A stretch of 64,000 nt of DNA from Ruminococcus_G sp964621905 (lineage in GTDB: Bacteria; Bacillota; Clostridia; Lachnospirales; Lachnospiraceae): positions 19,630 to 83,629 of the forward strand of contig CAZUNG010000012.1 in NCBI GenBank assembly GCA_964621905.1. Direction: 5' to 3'. Positions 43,599 to 52,419 of the stretch are shown here, piece by piece. Under the pieces are notes generated by a model. It saw only the letters and a program-made list of their open reading frames with translations, was not told the DNA's origin and did not search any database. How positions within the stretch are numbered: the stretch's first letter is position 1; every line of letters starts with the position of its first letter. Position numbers and translations under genes: made by a program.

Positions 43599-44648
43599 CT
43601 ACCAGATATCGCCCACTGTAAATCCATTGGGAAATGGATCTGTTTCATCCAGTACATATTTACAGAAAGCGCTAATCCATGCCTGTCCTCCAATCGTAGG
43701 TTTAATGCCTTGATAACCGTGTATATCAACTTCTTCCAGGGCATGCCCCGTAAAAATAATACCGATTAATCCCTCGCGCCGAAATGGTTCCTTTAACTTT
43801 AACTCTCCTTTCGCATATTTCACCGACATTAACGCACAGGTTCCTGTTCCGCACGCACAACGGTCAAGAGCTCCCGTCCAGGTTTCGGGCTTCTTCAAGT
43901 CAACCTCCCCGGTATATACGGTATCCACACTCTGCCAGTCTGCATTTGGATTGTCTGTGGGTCCGTGAATTTCGGAGCCGGTGATGCCAATTCCCGGGTA
44001 ATCCGGATGATGCACCGGCAGTTGTTCTCTTGCGGCCTGATAACAAAGGGCACTGATTCTTGCAATTTCTTTTCCCTGTTCCGGAACCAGCTTAAGCCAG
44101 GAAAATTGACGCGAATCTATCAGACAATAGAACATTCCTCCCCATGCCACATCTACTGTTACCTTCCCAAGCGTGGGGACCTCAATCTCTGCATCCAGAT
44201 ACACAGGGAATGCCGGAACATTCGTAAAGGTGACCTGCGTCACTTTGCCATTACTGCATTCTGCTTTAATCTTGATTAATCCGGCCGCCGCCTCCAGATA
44301 AAACTCCGTGACCGGTTCTTTCATGGGAATCATACCTGTTTCAAGCAGTACTGTCGCAACGGCGATTGTATTTCCTCCGCTCATCACACAGTATTCGTTC
44401 TGCTCCATAATAATATAACCGGCTGCAGCTCTTGGATCTTTCGCAGGAACAATCAGATTACAGTTTACCGGCGGGTATCCTCTCGGCTCTTTTAATACAA
44501 GATTCCGTACCTGATCATCATTTTCTCTCATCCATTTTAACTGATCGTAAACAGTATCCCCGGGGATTGTCGGTACACCGCCTGTGATCACGTGCATCGG
44601 CTCTCCGCAATGTGCCTGAACAACATCAAAACTTCTTTTAAATCCCAT
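43599..44648 (-). CDS. Proline racemase / hydroxyproline epimerase family protein (Ser/Cys pair)
   Basis: 349 aa. The fold signatures are present: AHCGEPMHVITGG, PRG, and DRCACGTGTCALM. The two catalytic positions are Ser90 (MSGGNT, where racemases have MCGH) and Cys266. Family members with Cys/Cys are racemases or epimerases and Cys/Thr are trans-3-hydroxyproline dehydratases, so Ser/Cys leaves the reaction open. AAGGGAG before the ATG. Next to an MDR dehydrogenase 36 bp upstream, suggesting a two-gene catabolic unit. Confidence 0.85.
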   Translation of the reverse strand: MGFKRSFDVVQAHCGEPMHVITGGVPTIPGDTVYDQLKWMRENDDQVRNLVLKEPRGYPPVNCNLIVPAKDPRAAAGYIIMEQNEYCVMSGGNTIAVATVLLETGMIPMKEPVTEFYLEAAAGLIKIKAECSNGKVTQVTFTNVPAFPVYLDAEIEVPTLGKVTVDVAWGGMFYCLIDSRQFSWLKLVPEQGKEIARISALCYQAAREQLPVHHPDYPGIGITGSEIHGPTDNPNADWQSVDTVYTGEVDLKKPETWTGALDRCACGTGTCALMSVKYAKGELKLKEPFRREGLIGIIFTGHALEEVDIHGYQGIKPTIGGQAWISAFCKYVLDETDPFPNGFTVGDIW

Positions 44649-44684
44649 CTAATTTTCTCCCTTTTCTTTCCATAGATCCTGATT

Positions 44685-45776
44685 CTAGTTTACCTTAAGC
44701 ACAATCTTGCCAACATGTTTCTTCGCGAGAAATGCTTTTTGCGCCTCCACAATGTCCTTCAGCGGGTAACATTTTGAAATAACCGGATGAATCTTACCCT
44801 GCTCAATAAATTCAATCAGCTGAAGCATGGAATCCCTGGTCTGATAAGTTGTCCCATAGAAGCTTAAATCCTTCAGATACATATCTCTGACATCGAATTC
44901 AACAATTGGTCCTGCAATCGCTCCACACATTCCAAGCTTGCCGCCCTTTTTCATAACTTTCAAAAGCTGCGGCCACGATGCTCCTGCTACCATATCGAGT
45001 ACCACGTCAACTGACATTTCGCCAAGTTTCTCTGTGTAATCTTCACCTCTGAAAATGATTTCATCTGCTCCATATGCTCTGACTGCCTCTTCCTTCCCCG
45101 TATCACACACACCGATCACATATGCCCCTCTGGCTTTCGCGATCTGTACCAGCGCCGAACCAACTCCTCCTGAAGATCCAGTGATAAGGACACGATCATT
45201 TTCCTTAACATTTACCCGGCATATCAGATTGTTAGCGGTCGCGTATGCGCAGGGAATTACGGCCAGTTCCTCATCAGAAAGATTACTGTTAATCTGAAAT
45301 ACCTCTTCAGAACGGGCAGTGGTATATTCACAAAACGTGCCGTCGCACTCGGAACCATAAGTCAAACACTCAACTCCCCGGTCACTGAGCGGCAATTCCT
45401 GAACATTGCGAATCAAAACTCTCTCTCCAATGCGGTTTTCGTCTACCCCTTCTCCCACGGCTACAATTTTCCCGCAGCCGTCCGCTCCCTGAATTCTCGG
45501 GAATTCAAGCGGCTGACCAAGCCAGGATCCGTCCTCCTTAACATCGCTGCCATATCCATCCGTACCGCCAACGCTTGTGGCTGTCTTCACATTCTTTGAA
45601 TACCATCCGATTCGGGTATTAATGTCTGTATTGTTCACTGCTGCCGCCCCGATTTTCACCAGTACTTCTCCTGTTTTTGGTGTTGGAACCGGAATATCTT
45701 CTCTATATTCCAGTTTATCGTATCCTCCAAATCCGGTAAGATACACACCTCTCATTTTTTCCGGTATAACCGCCAT
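44685..45776 (-). CDS. Zinc-independent MDR dehydrogenase / quinone oxidoreductase-like
   Basis: 363 aa, medium-chain dehydrogenase. GroES-like domain with GEVLVKIGAAAVNNTDINTR, then a Rossmann domain with ITGSSGGVGSALVQIAKARGA. The catalytic zinc Cys is replaced (NNTD) and no four-Cys lobe is seen, pointing to the zinc-free quinone-oxidoreductase type. GGGGG precedes the ATG. Co-directional with the racemase-family gene; substrate unknown. Confidence 0.85.
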   Translation of the reverse strand: MAVIPEKMRGVYLTGFGGYDKLEYREDIPVPTPKTGEVLVKIGAAAVNNTDINTRIGWYSKNVKTATSVGGTDGYGSDVKEDGSWLGQPLEFPRIQGADGCGKIVAVGEGVDENRIGERVLIRNVQELPLSDRGVECLTYGSECDGTFCEYTTARSEEVFQINSNLSDEELAVIPCAYATANNLICRVNVKENDRVLITGSSGGVGSALVQIAKARGAYVIGVCDTGKEEAVRAYGADEIIFRGEDYTEKLGEMSVDVVLDMVAGASWPQLLKVMKKGGKLGMCGAIAGPIVEFDVRDMYLKDLSFYGTTYQTRDSMLQLIEFIEQGKIHPVISKCYPLKDIVEAQKAFLAKKHVGKIVLKVN

Positions 45777-45861
45777 TTTTCATGCCCCCTTTGATAAATC
45801 ATTCGATTTTTTCTGTTGCCCTTATCATATCTCAGTGCTTCGGAAAAATACATCCGATTAA

Positions 45862-45880
45862 ATTGAATTTAACATTCAAT
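45862..45880. promoter_or_regulatory. Inverted repeat, candidate LysR operator
   Basis: ATTGAAT-TTAAC-ATTCAAT, 7-bp perfect arms, 86 bp upstream of the MDR dehydrogenase. The form fits a LysR-type activator site. Confidence 0.45.
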
Positions 45881-45910
45881 CTTTTTGACTCGTTCATCCA
45901 CCGGAACCTG

Positions 45911-45953
45911 ACAAAAGAGCATCCTCACAACTGATCGCCGTGAGGATGCTCTT
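45911..45953 (-). terminator. Terminator of the sigma / anti-sigma operon
   Basis: A 13-bp perfect stem (45915-45927 with 45941-45953) followed on the - strand by TTTTGTC. Confidence 0.9.
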
Positions 45954-45991
45954 ATTCATTTGAATAGTTAAAACCGGGAACAGACCGTCAT

Positions 45992-47410
45992 CTACGGCTG
46001 CACATCCAGCTGTACATACGTCTCTTCCCCTGAATCTCCGGAGAATACCATGTACAGATCATCCATCTCATCTTCCGGGACTGCATACCCAAAATGAAGT
46101 TCTCTCGTTTCACCTGGTGCAAAATCCGAGAAAAAATAATGCCTGGGGTTATCCAGATAGGAGCTGCCGTCAAACAGGAACTGCCGGGCATCATAAGTGA
46201 TTCCGTACAGATTTTCACAGCGGTAGCCTTCCATATCCACATACTTGCTTCCCATGTAGCTTTTCTTAAAAGTACCGTCTTCCTGCCCGTGTAAATGTGT
46301 AAGCACATTGTACTGACCGATATCTTCTGCTGCTTCATCGCTCAGATTTTCTGCTTTCACTGTCACTTCAACATATTTTACAGGGACGGTCTCCATCTCC
46401 TGTGTGACAAGCGCGTTATCCTGCCAGAGCGTTACCGTTCTGTCAAACGGCTTTAAAGTCCCGTCGTCCTTCAGGAATGACATCACCCGTTCATAATCTT
46501 CCTGTGTCCCTCCGGTGGTCTCTTCGGTCACCTTTTCAAGAGGTACCGTATCGGATACGGTTACATTTTCTACCGTATACTTAAGATCCCTTTCCTGAAA
46601 AGCTGCAAACGCATCCGCAAATGTATCGCCCGGCCGGCAGATCTGATTTGCCGCTACAGGTTCTTCCTCCACCACTTCAGCCACCATATCTTCCTGATCC
46701 GCAGAGAATGCCGGGACCGTACTCTTTCCCCCATCTTCTACCTCGGTGATGGTGATATTTGACGCCACTTTTTTAACCTCCTCCAGCGGCAGCTTATCAC
46801 ATGCCATAATCTCAACTATATGTCCCGAGTCCTCATACAGCAGGTAAATATCATACGGATACACCGCCCCTTCAGTCACAGCAATCACTGCTTTTACGCC
46901 GCCGAGTGTCGTCTCCTCCAGGCTGCTGGTGTCTCCCAGTGCAACGTATTTTGCATAATTCGCCTGAATCATGGTGATTCCGTCTGCCCCGTATTCGCCG
47001 CCTTCAGAGTATTTCCCCTCTTCCCATTCCTCGTACCCTTCAGGCAGATACCCCGGTGTGATCTCAACAGGAAGGATCTCAGAATTGGCAAGCGTTTCAA
47101 AACTCAGGGAGGCCTGTCCCTGCCCCTCATCAAACGCCGTCTTCGTGCTAAATACCGAGACTGCCGCATAGACACCCACGGATAACGACAATACTGCCGC
47201 CACACACGCTGCAGCAATCAGGCGTTTTTTCCCCGGCTTTGTTTTCTTTGTCATGGTTCCTTTTAAAGACTGTAAATTCTGTAAATGTTCAAGTTTCTTC
47301 TTTTTATATTCCAGTGAAAAATTATGGGCGGGTGTATGTTTCTCCCACTGTTCCAGTATTGCTTCTTCACCCAAGTCTTTCAAAACTTTTTCGAGGTTTA
47401 TATCCTTCAT
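45992..47410 (-). CDS. Membrane anti-sigma factor, DUF4179-like
   Basis: 472 aa. A cytoplasmic N-terminus (1-60) with EKHTPAHNFSLEYKKKKLEHL, one membrane helix (about 64-84, IAAACVAAVLSLSVGVYAAV), then a large extracytoplasmic domain rich in beta strands, including ITPGYLPEGYEEWEEGKY (DUF4367-like). Such proteins hold a sigma factor at the membrane until a signal arrives. I start at the ATG at 47410, 9 nt after GGGAG. It overlaps the sigma gene by 44 bp. Confidence 0.85.
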   Translation of the reverse strand: MKDINLEKVLKDLGEEAILEQWEKHTPAHNFSLEYKKKKLEHLQNLQSLKGTMTKKTKPGKKRLIAAACVAAVLSLSVGVYAAVSVFSTKTAFDEGQGQASLSFETLANSEILPVEITPGYLPEGYEEWEEGKYSEGGEYGADGITMIQANYAKYVALGDTSSLEETTLGGVKAVIAVTEGAVYPYDIYLLYEDSGHIVEIMACDKLPLEEVKKVASNITITEVEDGGKSTVPAFSADQEDMVAEVVEEEPVAANQICRPGDTFADAFAAFQERDLKYTVENVTVSDTVPLEKVTEETTGGTQEDYERVMSFLKDDGTLKPFDRTVTLWQDNALVTQEMETVPVKYVEVTVKAENLSDEAAEDIGQYNVLTHLHGQEDGTFKKSYMGSKYVDMEGYRCENLYGITYDARQFLFDGSSYLDNPRHYFFSDFAPGETRELHFGYAVPEDEMDDLYMVFSGDSGEETYVQLDVQP

Positions 47411-47918
47411 ATTTTTCATCTCCCATCTTTTCCTGCACATATTTTCTTGCCCGTTCCAGACGTTTTGCGGCAGCATCCTCACTGATTTCCAGGATCTGCG
47501 CCGCCTCCTTGTTGCTGACTTCAAAATAGCAGCGCAGCTTAATAATCTCAAGGTAGTCCCGTGGAACCTTCTGCAGCAGTCTGCGGATCATCTGACGGTC
47601 TTCCGCCTGCAGTATCTCATTGATCGAGACCACTTTTCCTCCTGCAAGCGCCTCCTCCGTTGTCAGTCTTTCGACATCTCTTTGGTTCTTTCTGTACTGA
47701 TCGATCGCCGTAGTCTTTATAATACGAATCAGCAGCCGCCTGGTCTTATCACTTTCCACGTCCTTTATCTTTTTCAGATATTTCGTCACTTTAACAAACG
47801 CATCCTGCACCGCATCTTCTGCCTGCTGTTCCTGACCAAGCACTGCAAAAGCCACTTGATACATCTTCTGTTCATAATTTATATACAACTGTCGCAACAC
47901 TTCCTGTTCGCTATTCAA
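47367..47918 (-). CDS. ECF-type RNA polymerase sigma factor
   Basis: 183 aa. Region 2 (about 10-80, YQVAFAVLGQEQQAEDAVQDAFVKV) and region 4 (about 120-170, VPRDYLEIIKLRCYFEVSNKEAA then ISEDAAAKRLERARKYV). It directs RNA polymerase to its own regulon. The TTG at 47918 has GGGGAGG 8 nt upstream; a GTG at 47927 overlaps that site. Paired with the overlapping anti-sigma gene. Confidence 0.92.
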   Translation of the reverse strand: MNSEQEVLRQLYINYEQKMYQVAFAVLGQEQQAEDAVQDAFVKVTKYLKKIKDVESDKTRRLLIRIIKTTAIDQYRKNQRDVERLTTEEALAGGKVVSINEILQAEDRQMIRRLLQKVPRDYLEIIKLRCYFEVSNKEAAQILEISEDAAAKRLERARKYVQEKMGDEKYEGYKPRKSFERLG

Positions 47919-48002
47919 TGTGCTCACCTCCCCTTCCTGTTTTTCAATTTAAGAGCTCTTATATAATATAACGATATCTTCCTACAATTCATGACGATTC
48001 CG

Positions 48003-48030
48003 TTGCCAAATAAATAATACATGCTATAAT
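48003..48030 (+). promoter_or_regulatory. Promoter of trkA
   Basis: TTGCCA (48003-48008), 16-bp spacer, TATAAT (48025-48030) with TGC just before (extended -10). Confidence 0.75.
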
Positions 48031-48038
48031 GATAATAT

Positions 48039-48086
48039 GATACCAAAAGCAATCTGTGGTATCACAGGGATCAAAAGTATTTGATC
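48039..48086 (+). promoter_or_regulatory. Two hairpins in the trkA leader
   Basis: GATACC/GGTATC (48039-48063, 13-nt loop) and GATCAAA/TTTGATC (48069-48086, 4-nt loop). Neither is followed by a U-tract, so they are not terminators. Confidence 0.4.
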
Positions 48087-48123
48087 ATATTACAGCAAAG
48101 GACAAGATAAGGAATAAACAAAC

Positions 48124-49482
48124 ATGAATATTATCATAGCAGGCTGCGGCAAAGTAGGCACTGTGCTGACCGCACAACTGAGTAAAGAGGACAATAACAT
48201 TTGTATCATCGACAAAGACAATTCCGTTGTTAACAGACTGGTATCCGCCTATGATGTTATGGGCGTGACCGGAAACAGTGCCAGCTACAGTACCCTGTCA
48301 GAAGCCGGTATCGAAGAGGCCGATCTTATGATCGCTGTCACAGAATCCGACGAGTTAAATCTTCTATGCTGCGTGATCGCAAAAAAAGCCGGTAAGTGCC
48401 AGACCATAGCCAGAGTCCGGAATCCTATATACAGTCAGGAACGTCAGTTTATCAAAGATGAACTTGGTTTGTCCATGATCATCAATCCGGAATTTACTGC
48501 TGCCATGGAAATTTCACAGCTGCTGTGTTTTCCAAATGCTATGGCGATTGATGTATTTTCCAAAGGCCGCTCCGAAATGATGCGGTTTCGCATTCCCGAA
48601 AACTCCATGCTGGATCAGATGCAGCTGAAAGATATTTCCGGCCGTCTTGGAAACGACATTTTGATCTGCGCCGTGGAGCGGAACCATGAGATTATCATCC
48701 CTTCCGGTTCCTTTACCCTGCAGGCTTCAGACATTGTGTCTCTGATCGCCTCCCGAAAAAGTGCAATTGAATTTTTCAAAAAAATCCGTATGAAAATGAA
48801 TCATGTAAAAAACACCATGATCATCGGAGGCGGAAAGATCACCGTATATCTGGCAAATGCGCTGCTGAAACTTGGCATCTCTGTCAAGATCGTTGAGCTC
48901 GATCCCAAACGCTGCGAGGAACTCAGTGAAATACTGCCGGAAGCGACAATCATCAACGGAGACGGAAGCGACGAAGATCTTCTGTATGAAGAACGCATTG
49001 ATCTGATGGACTCTTTCGTGGCGATGACCAACTTTGACGAAGAAAATATTCTGCTTTCCCTGTTTGCCAAAAAGAAAGTTAAATCAAAGGTCATCACAAA
49101 AATCAACCGCCTGCAGTTAAATGAAGTGATACATAACCTGGATCTGGACAGTGTCGTCTACCCGAAGCATCTGACCGCAGAAAGAATTCTGCAGTATGTA
49201 CGCGCCACCCAGAACTCCATTGGAAGCAATATCGAGACTCTGTACCGCCTCTTTGACGACCGCGTAGAGGCGCTTGAATTTAATATCCAGGAAAACCCGA
49301 AGATTACCGGTATTCCGCTCATGAAATTAAACCTGAAAAGTAACCTCCTGATTGGCTGCATTACACGCGGTGATCAGATTATCATTCCTGGCGGACAGGA
49401 TATGATGCTGCCCGGCGATTCTGTGATTGTTGTGACAACCATTCTTGGGCTGCAGGATGCTCAGGACATTTTACAGGAATAG
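48124..49482 (+). CDS. trkA: Trk potassium uptake regulator TrkA
   Basis: 452 aa, cytoplasmic. Two RCK halves, each with a Rossmann domain (MNIIIAGCGKVGTVLTAQL; NTMIIGGGKITVYLANALL) and an RCK_C ligand domain. It binds NAD(H)/ATP and gates TrkH. RCK_C domains in Firmicutes often bind c-di-AMP, and a c-di-AMP hydrolase (gdpP) lies in this window, but binding here is unproven. Fourteen bp upstream of trkH. Confidence 0.95.
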   Translation: MNIIIAGCGKVGTVLTAQLSKEDNNICIIDKDNSVVNRLVSAYDVMGVTGNSASYSTLSEAGIEEADLMIAVTESDELNLLCCVIAKKAGKCQTIARVRNPIYSQERQFIKDELGLSMIINPEFTAAMEISQLLCFPNAMAIDVFSKGRSEMMRFRIPENSMLDQMQLKDISGRLGNDILICAVERNHEIIIPSGSFTLQASDIVSLIASRKSAIEFFKKIRMKMNHVKNTMIIGGGKITVYLANALLKLGISVKIVELDPKRCEELSEILPEATIINGDGSDEDLLYEERIDLMDSFVAMTNFDEENILLSLFAKKKVKSKVITKINRLQLNEVIHNLDLDSVVYPKHLTAERILQYVRATQNSIGSNIETLYRLFDDRVEALEFNIQENPKITGIPLMKLNLKSNLLIGCITRGDQIIIPGGQDMMLPGDSVIVVTTILGLQDAQDILQE

Positions 49483-49496
49483 GACGGGTCTAAAAA

Positions 49497-50936
49497 ATGA
49501 ATTTTTCAATGATACGTTATATATTGGGGATTGTCCTGAAGGTAGAAGGACTGTTTATGCTGCTTCCCTGCCTGGTTGCAGTTATCTATCAGGAAAAAAG
49601 TGGATTTTCCTTTGTAGCGGTTATTTTATTATGTATGGCATTTGGCTTTCTTCTGAGTCATAAAAAGCCGTCCAACACGGTATTTTACGCGAAAGAAGGT
49701 TTTCTCTGCGTCTCACTAAGCTGGGTTTTTCTGAGTGTGTTCGGAGCGCTGCCATTCATCCTGAGCCGCGAAATCCCTTCGGTGACAGACGCACTGTTCG
49801 AAGCCATCTCCGGTTTTACCACAACGGGCGCCAGTATTCTGCCGAATGTGGAAGCATTGTCACACTGTATACTGTTCTGGCGAAGTTTCACTCACTGGAT
49901 CGGAGGCATGGGGGTTCTGGTATTTATCCTGGCCATTGTTCCCATGGCCGGCGGACATCGCATGTACCTGATGAAAGCGGAAAGCCCGGGGCCTTCTGTA
50001 GAAAAACTGGTTCCCCGTGTAAAAAACACGGCCATGATCCTTTATGGGATCTATACCCTCATGACAGTCGCAGAGATCATTATTCTGATTGTCTGCGGCA
50101 TGCCGATGTTTGATTCCTTCTGCATCTCATTTGGAGCGGCAGGTACCGGTGGTTTTGGCATTCGAAATGACAGTCTTGCCAGTTATGCGCCCCATCTTCA
50201 GGTTCTCGTGACCCTGTTTATGATTGCATTCGGTGTGAACTTTAATATTTATTACCTGATCCTGTGCAAAAAATTCCGTCAGGCATTCCGCTCGGAAGAG
50301 CTGCGCGCCTACCTCGGCGTTATCCTTGCAACAATTTTGATTATCACATGGAATATCCATACGCGCTTCGGCACACTCTGGGAGGCCTTCAGGCATTCTG
50401 CTTTCCAGGTCGGCTCCATCATTACAACGACAGGATTTTCTACCGACAACTTTGATATCTGGCCGCAGCTGTCAAAGACGCTGCTGATCATGCTGATGTT
50501 CCTGGGCGCCTGTGCCGGCAGCACCGGCGGTGGTATCAAGGTTTCCCGTTTTCTGATTATGCTGAAAACTGTGCGCAAGGAGTTATTTTCCTTCTGTCAT
50601 CCGCATGGTATCCGGAAAATCAAAATGGACAGCCATCTCGTGGCACATGAGACCGTCCGCGCCGTCAATATTTTTCTAATTGCCTATATGCTGATCATGG
50701 CATTTTCCATTCTCCTGATCGGTTTTGACAATTATGACTTTACAACGAACTTCACTGCAGTTACAGCGACACTCAACAATATCGGTCCCGGCCTTGAGCT
50801 TGTCGGACCGATGGAAAACTTTAGTCTGTTTTCGCCTTTTTCTAAGTTTATTTTAATGTTTGATATGCTGGCTGGCCGGCTGGAAATTTTCCCGATTCTG
50901 ATGCTGTTTAATCCGTCTACCTGGAGACGCAGTTAG
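49497..50936 (+). CDS. trkH: Trk potassium channel subunit TrkH
   Basis: 479 aa, ten or more membrane helices. Four pore loops typical of Trk/Ktr, including SGFTTTGASI, GTGGFGIRND, TTTGFSTDNFDIW and NNIGPGLELVGP. Membrane subunit gated by TrkA. The ribosome-binding site is weak, so translation probably couples to trkA. Confidence 0.95.
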   Translation: MNFSMIRYILGIVLKVEGLFMLLPCLVAVIYQEKSGFSFVAVILLCMAFGFLLSHKKPSNTVFYAKEGFLCVSLSWVFLSVFGALPFILSREIPSVTDALFEAISGFTTTGASILPNVEALSHCILFWRSFTHWIGGMGVLVFILAIVPMAGGHRMYLMKAESPGPSVEKLVPRVKNTAMILYGIYTLMTVAEIIILIVCGMPMFDSFCISFGAAGTGGFGIRNDSLASYAPHLQVLVTLFMIAFGVNFNIYYLILCKKFRQAFRSEELRAYLGVILATILIITWNIHTRFGTLWEAFRHSAFQVGSIITTTGFSTDNFDIWPQLSKTLLIMLMFLGACAGSTGGGIKVSRFLIMLKTVRKELFSFCHPHGIRKIKMDSHLVAHETVRAVNIFLIAYMLIMAFSILLIGFDNYDFTTNFTAVTATLNNIGPGLELVGPMENFSLFSPFSKFILMFDMLAGRLEIFPILMLFNPSTWRRS

Positions 50937-50992
50937 AGTGCTGGGACACACCGTCCAGCTTCAAAAAAGATAAGGCACAGGGAGGTGTTGTT

Positions 50993-51157
50993 ATGAGTTT
51001 GGGAATGATTGAAATTGATCTCAAAGGAATGCGTACCGATGAAGCCAAAAGAGCGATTGACCAAGAGCTTTCTACTATGCCAGACAGCGAGTACCGTCTT
51101 CGTATCTTTCATGGCCTTGACGACGGCATCACAGAACTGGTACTAAAAGATTTTTGA
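50993..51157 (+). CDS. 54-aa mini-Smr-like protein
   Basis: MSLGMIEIDLKGMRTDEAK and RLRIFHGLDDGITELV resemble the first half of Smr domains (LDLRGM.VDEAL... and IIHGKG), but the domain stops at 54 residues. GGAGGTGTTGTT precedes the ATG, and a terminator follows. Full Smr domains bind or cut nucleic acids; whether this fragment does is unknown. It is 56 bp after trkH. Confidence 0.7.
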   Translation: MSLGMIEIDLKGMRTDEAKRAIDQELSTMPDSEYRLRIFHGLDDGITELVLKDF

Positions 51158-51165
51158 CATTATAG

Positions 51166-51204
51166 TAAAACGGCGCATCCGTAACAACCGGATGTGCCGT
51201 TTTT
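51166..51204. terminator. Bidirectional terminator, mini-Smr / histidine kinase
   Basis: AAACGGCGCATCCG with CGGATGTGCCGTTT (one mismatch) and TTTTT after it. Confidence 0.88.
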
Positions 51205-51207
51205 GGT

Positions 51208-52419
51208 TCACAGCGGAAATCGAAACGTGAATGCCGCCCCTGCCCCCTTCCTGCTGTCTACCTCTATCTTCCCGTTATGAGCATGCACGATCCATAAAAC
51301 CATAGCCAGTCCAAGACCCGAATGACTTTCCTGTGTCTCTTTTCTCGTTTTGTCTTCCCGATAAAATCGTTTCCAGATCTCTTTGTGATGTTCCGGCGCG
51401 ATACCGATGCCGTCATCCCGCACACATCCTTCCACATAATTGCCGTTTTTTCTGAGTGTTATCCACGTTGTTCCGCTCTTTTTTCCATACTGAATACTAT
51501 TGTCGATCAGATTGACCAGCATTCTCATCAGCAGTTTCTGATCTCCTTTCATCAGAAGTTTTTCGGGAAGATCAGTCTTCAGACAAATATCTTTTTCAGC
51601 TGCTTTATCACGCAGTTCACCGACCACCATCTCCGTCAGCATACTGATATCCACATTCTCAAGCTGCAGCTTTTCTTCTCCGGCGTCCTGTCTTGCAAGC
51701 ATCAAAAGCTGTGCGATCAGAGATGACATTTTTCTGCTCTGTCCAAGAATCACATTCAGACATGCCTCCATCTCCTCTCTGGTGGTGTCAGAAAGAAGGG
51801 CATATTCACACTGCGACATGATGACGGCTGCAGGCGTACGTAATTCGTGGGATGCATCGGCCGTGAACCGCTTCTCATTTTCCAGTGCCTCCTCCACCGG
51901 CTTTAATACCTTACCTGTCACAAAGTATCCGCTGACAATGGCGAGTACCGCCAAAAGCGGACACATGATAAACAGAAGCCGGATCAAAATGGCGTTTACC
52001 TGCGAAAGTGTGCGCAGCGAAGTTACCCCCCGCACCCAGCACACAACATCTGTTCCTGATGTCAAAGCCTGATCGTAAGTCATCCAGCGGCTGCCTTCTG
52101 AACTGATGTTTTGAATCTTCGTATTTTTTAGGGTGGTATCCAGCGGAAACCCTGCAGGGACACTCCCCGCCGTCAGTCTCCCTGCGCTGTCATAGATGCT
52201 GAAGTAGACACCATTATCATAATATTCTCCAATATCATCTTCGTCGTCATCTGCATCCTCTGCAAATCCCCGGACATTCTCGATCAGCTCCGACTCTGCA
52301 TCAGAACGCAGCAGGCTTTCCGAAAGCAGCGCCACAACTCCCAGTGCAAAAATTGCGATAGCAGTCACAAAGCAGGCATACCACAGCGTTATCTTCACTT
52401 TCACTGACATTTTTTTCAT
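51208..52419 (-). CDS. Sensor histidine kinase
   Basis: 403 aa. First membrane helix (about 10-32), an extracytoplasmic sensor loop with an acidic run (FAEDADDDEDDIGEYYDNG), second helix (about 148-168), then HisKA with the phospho-His in ASHELRTPAAVIMSQ and an HATPase domain (LVNLIDNSIQYG, DDGIGIAPEH, SGLGLAMV). Its ATG overlaps the regulator stop (ATGA). The acidic loop may bind cations, which is inference. Confidence 0.95.
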   Translation of the reverse strand: MKKMSVKVKITLWYACFVTAIAIFALGVVALLSESLLRSDAESELIENVRGFAEDADDDEDDIGEYYDNGVYFSIYDSAGRLTAGSVPAGFPLDTTLKNTKIQNISSEGSRWMTYDQALTSGTDVVCWVRGVTSLRTLSQVNAILIRLLFIMCPLLAVLAIVSGYFVTGKVLKPVEEALENEKRFTADASHELRTPAAVIMSQCEYALLSDTTREEMEACLNVILGQSRKMSSLIAQLLMLARQDAGEEKLQLENVDISMLTEMVVGELRDKAAEKDICLKTDLPEKLLMKGDQKLLMRMLVNLIDNSIQYGKKSGTTWITLRKNGNYVEGCVRDDGIGIAPEHHKEIWKRFYREDKTRKETQESHSGLGLAMVLWIVHAHNGKIEVDSRKGAGAAFTFRFPL

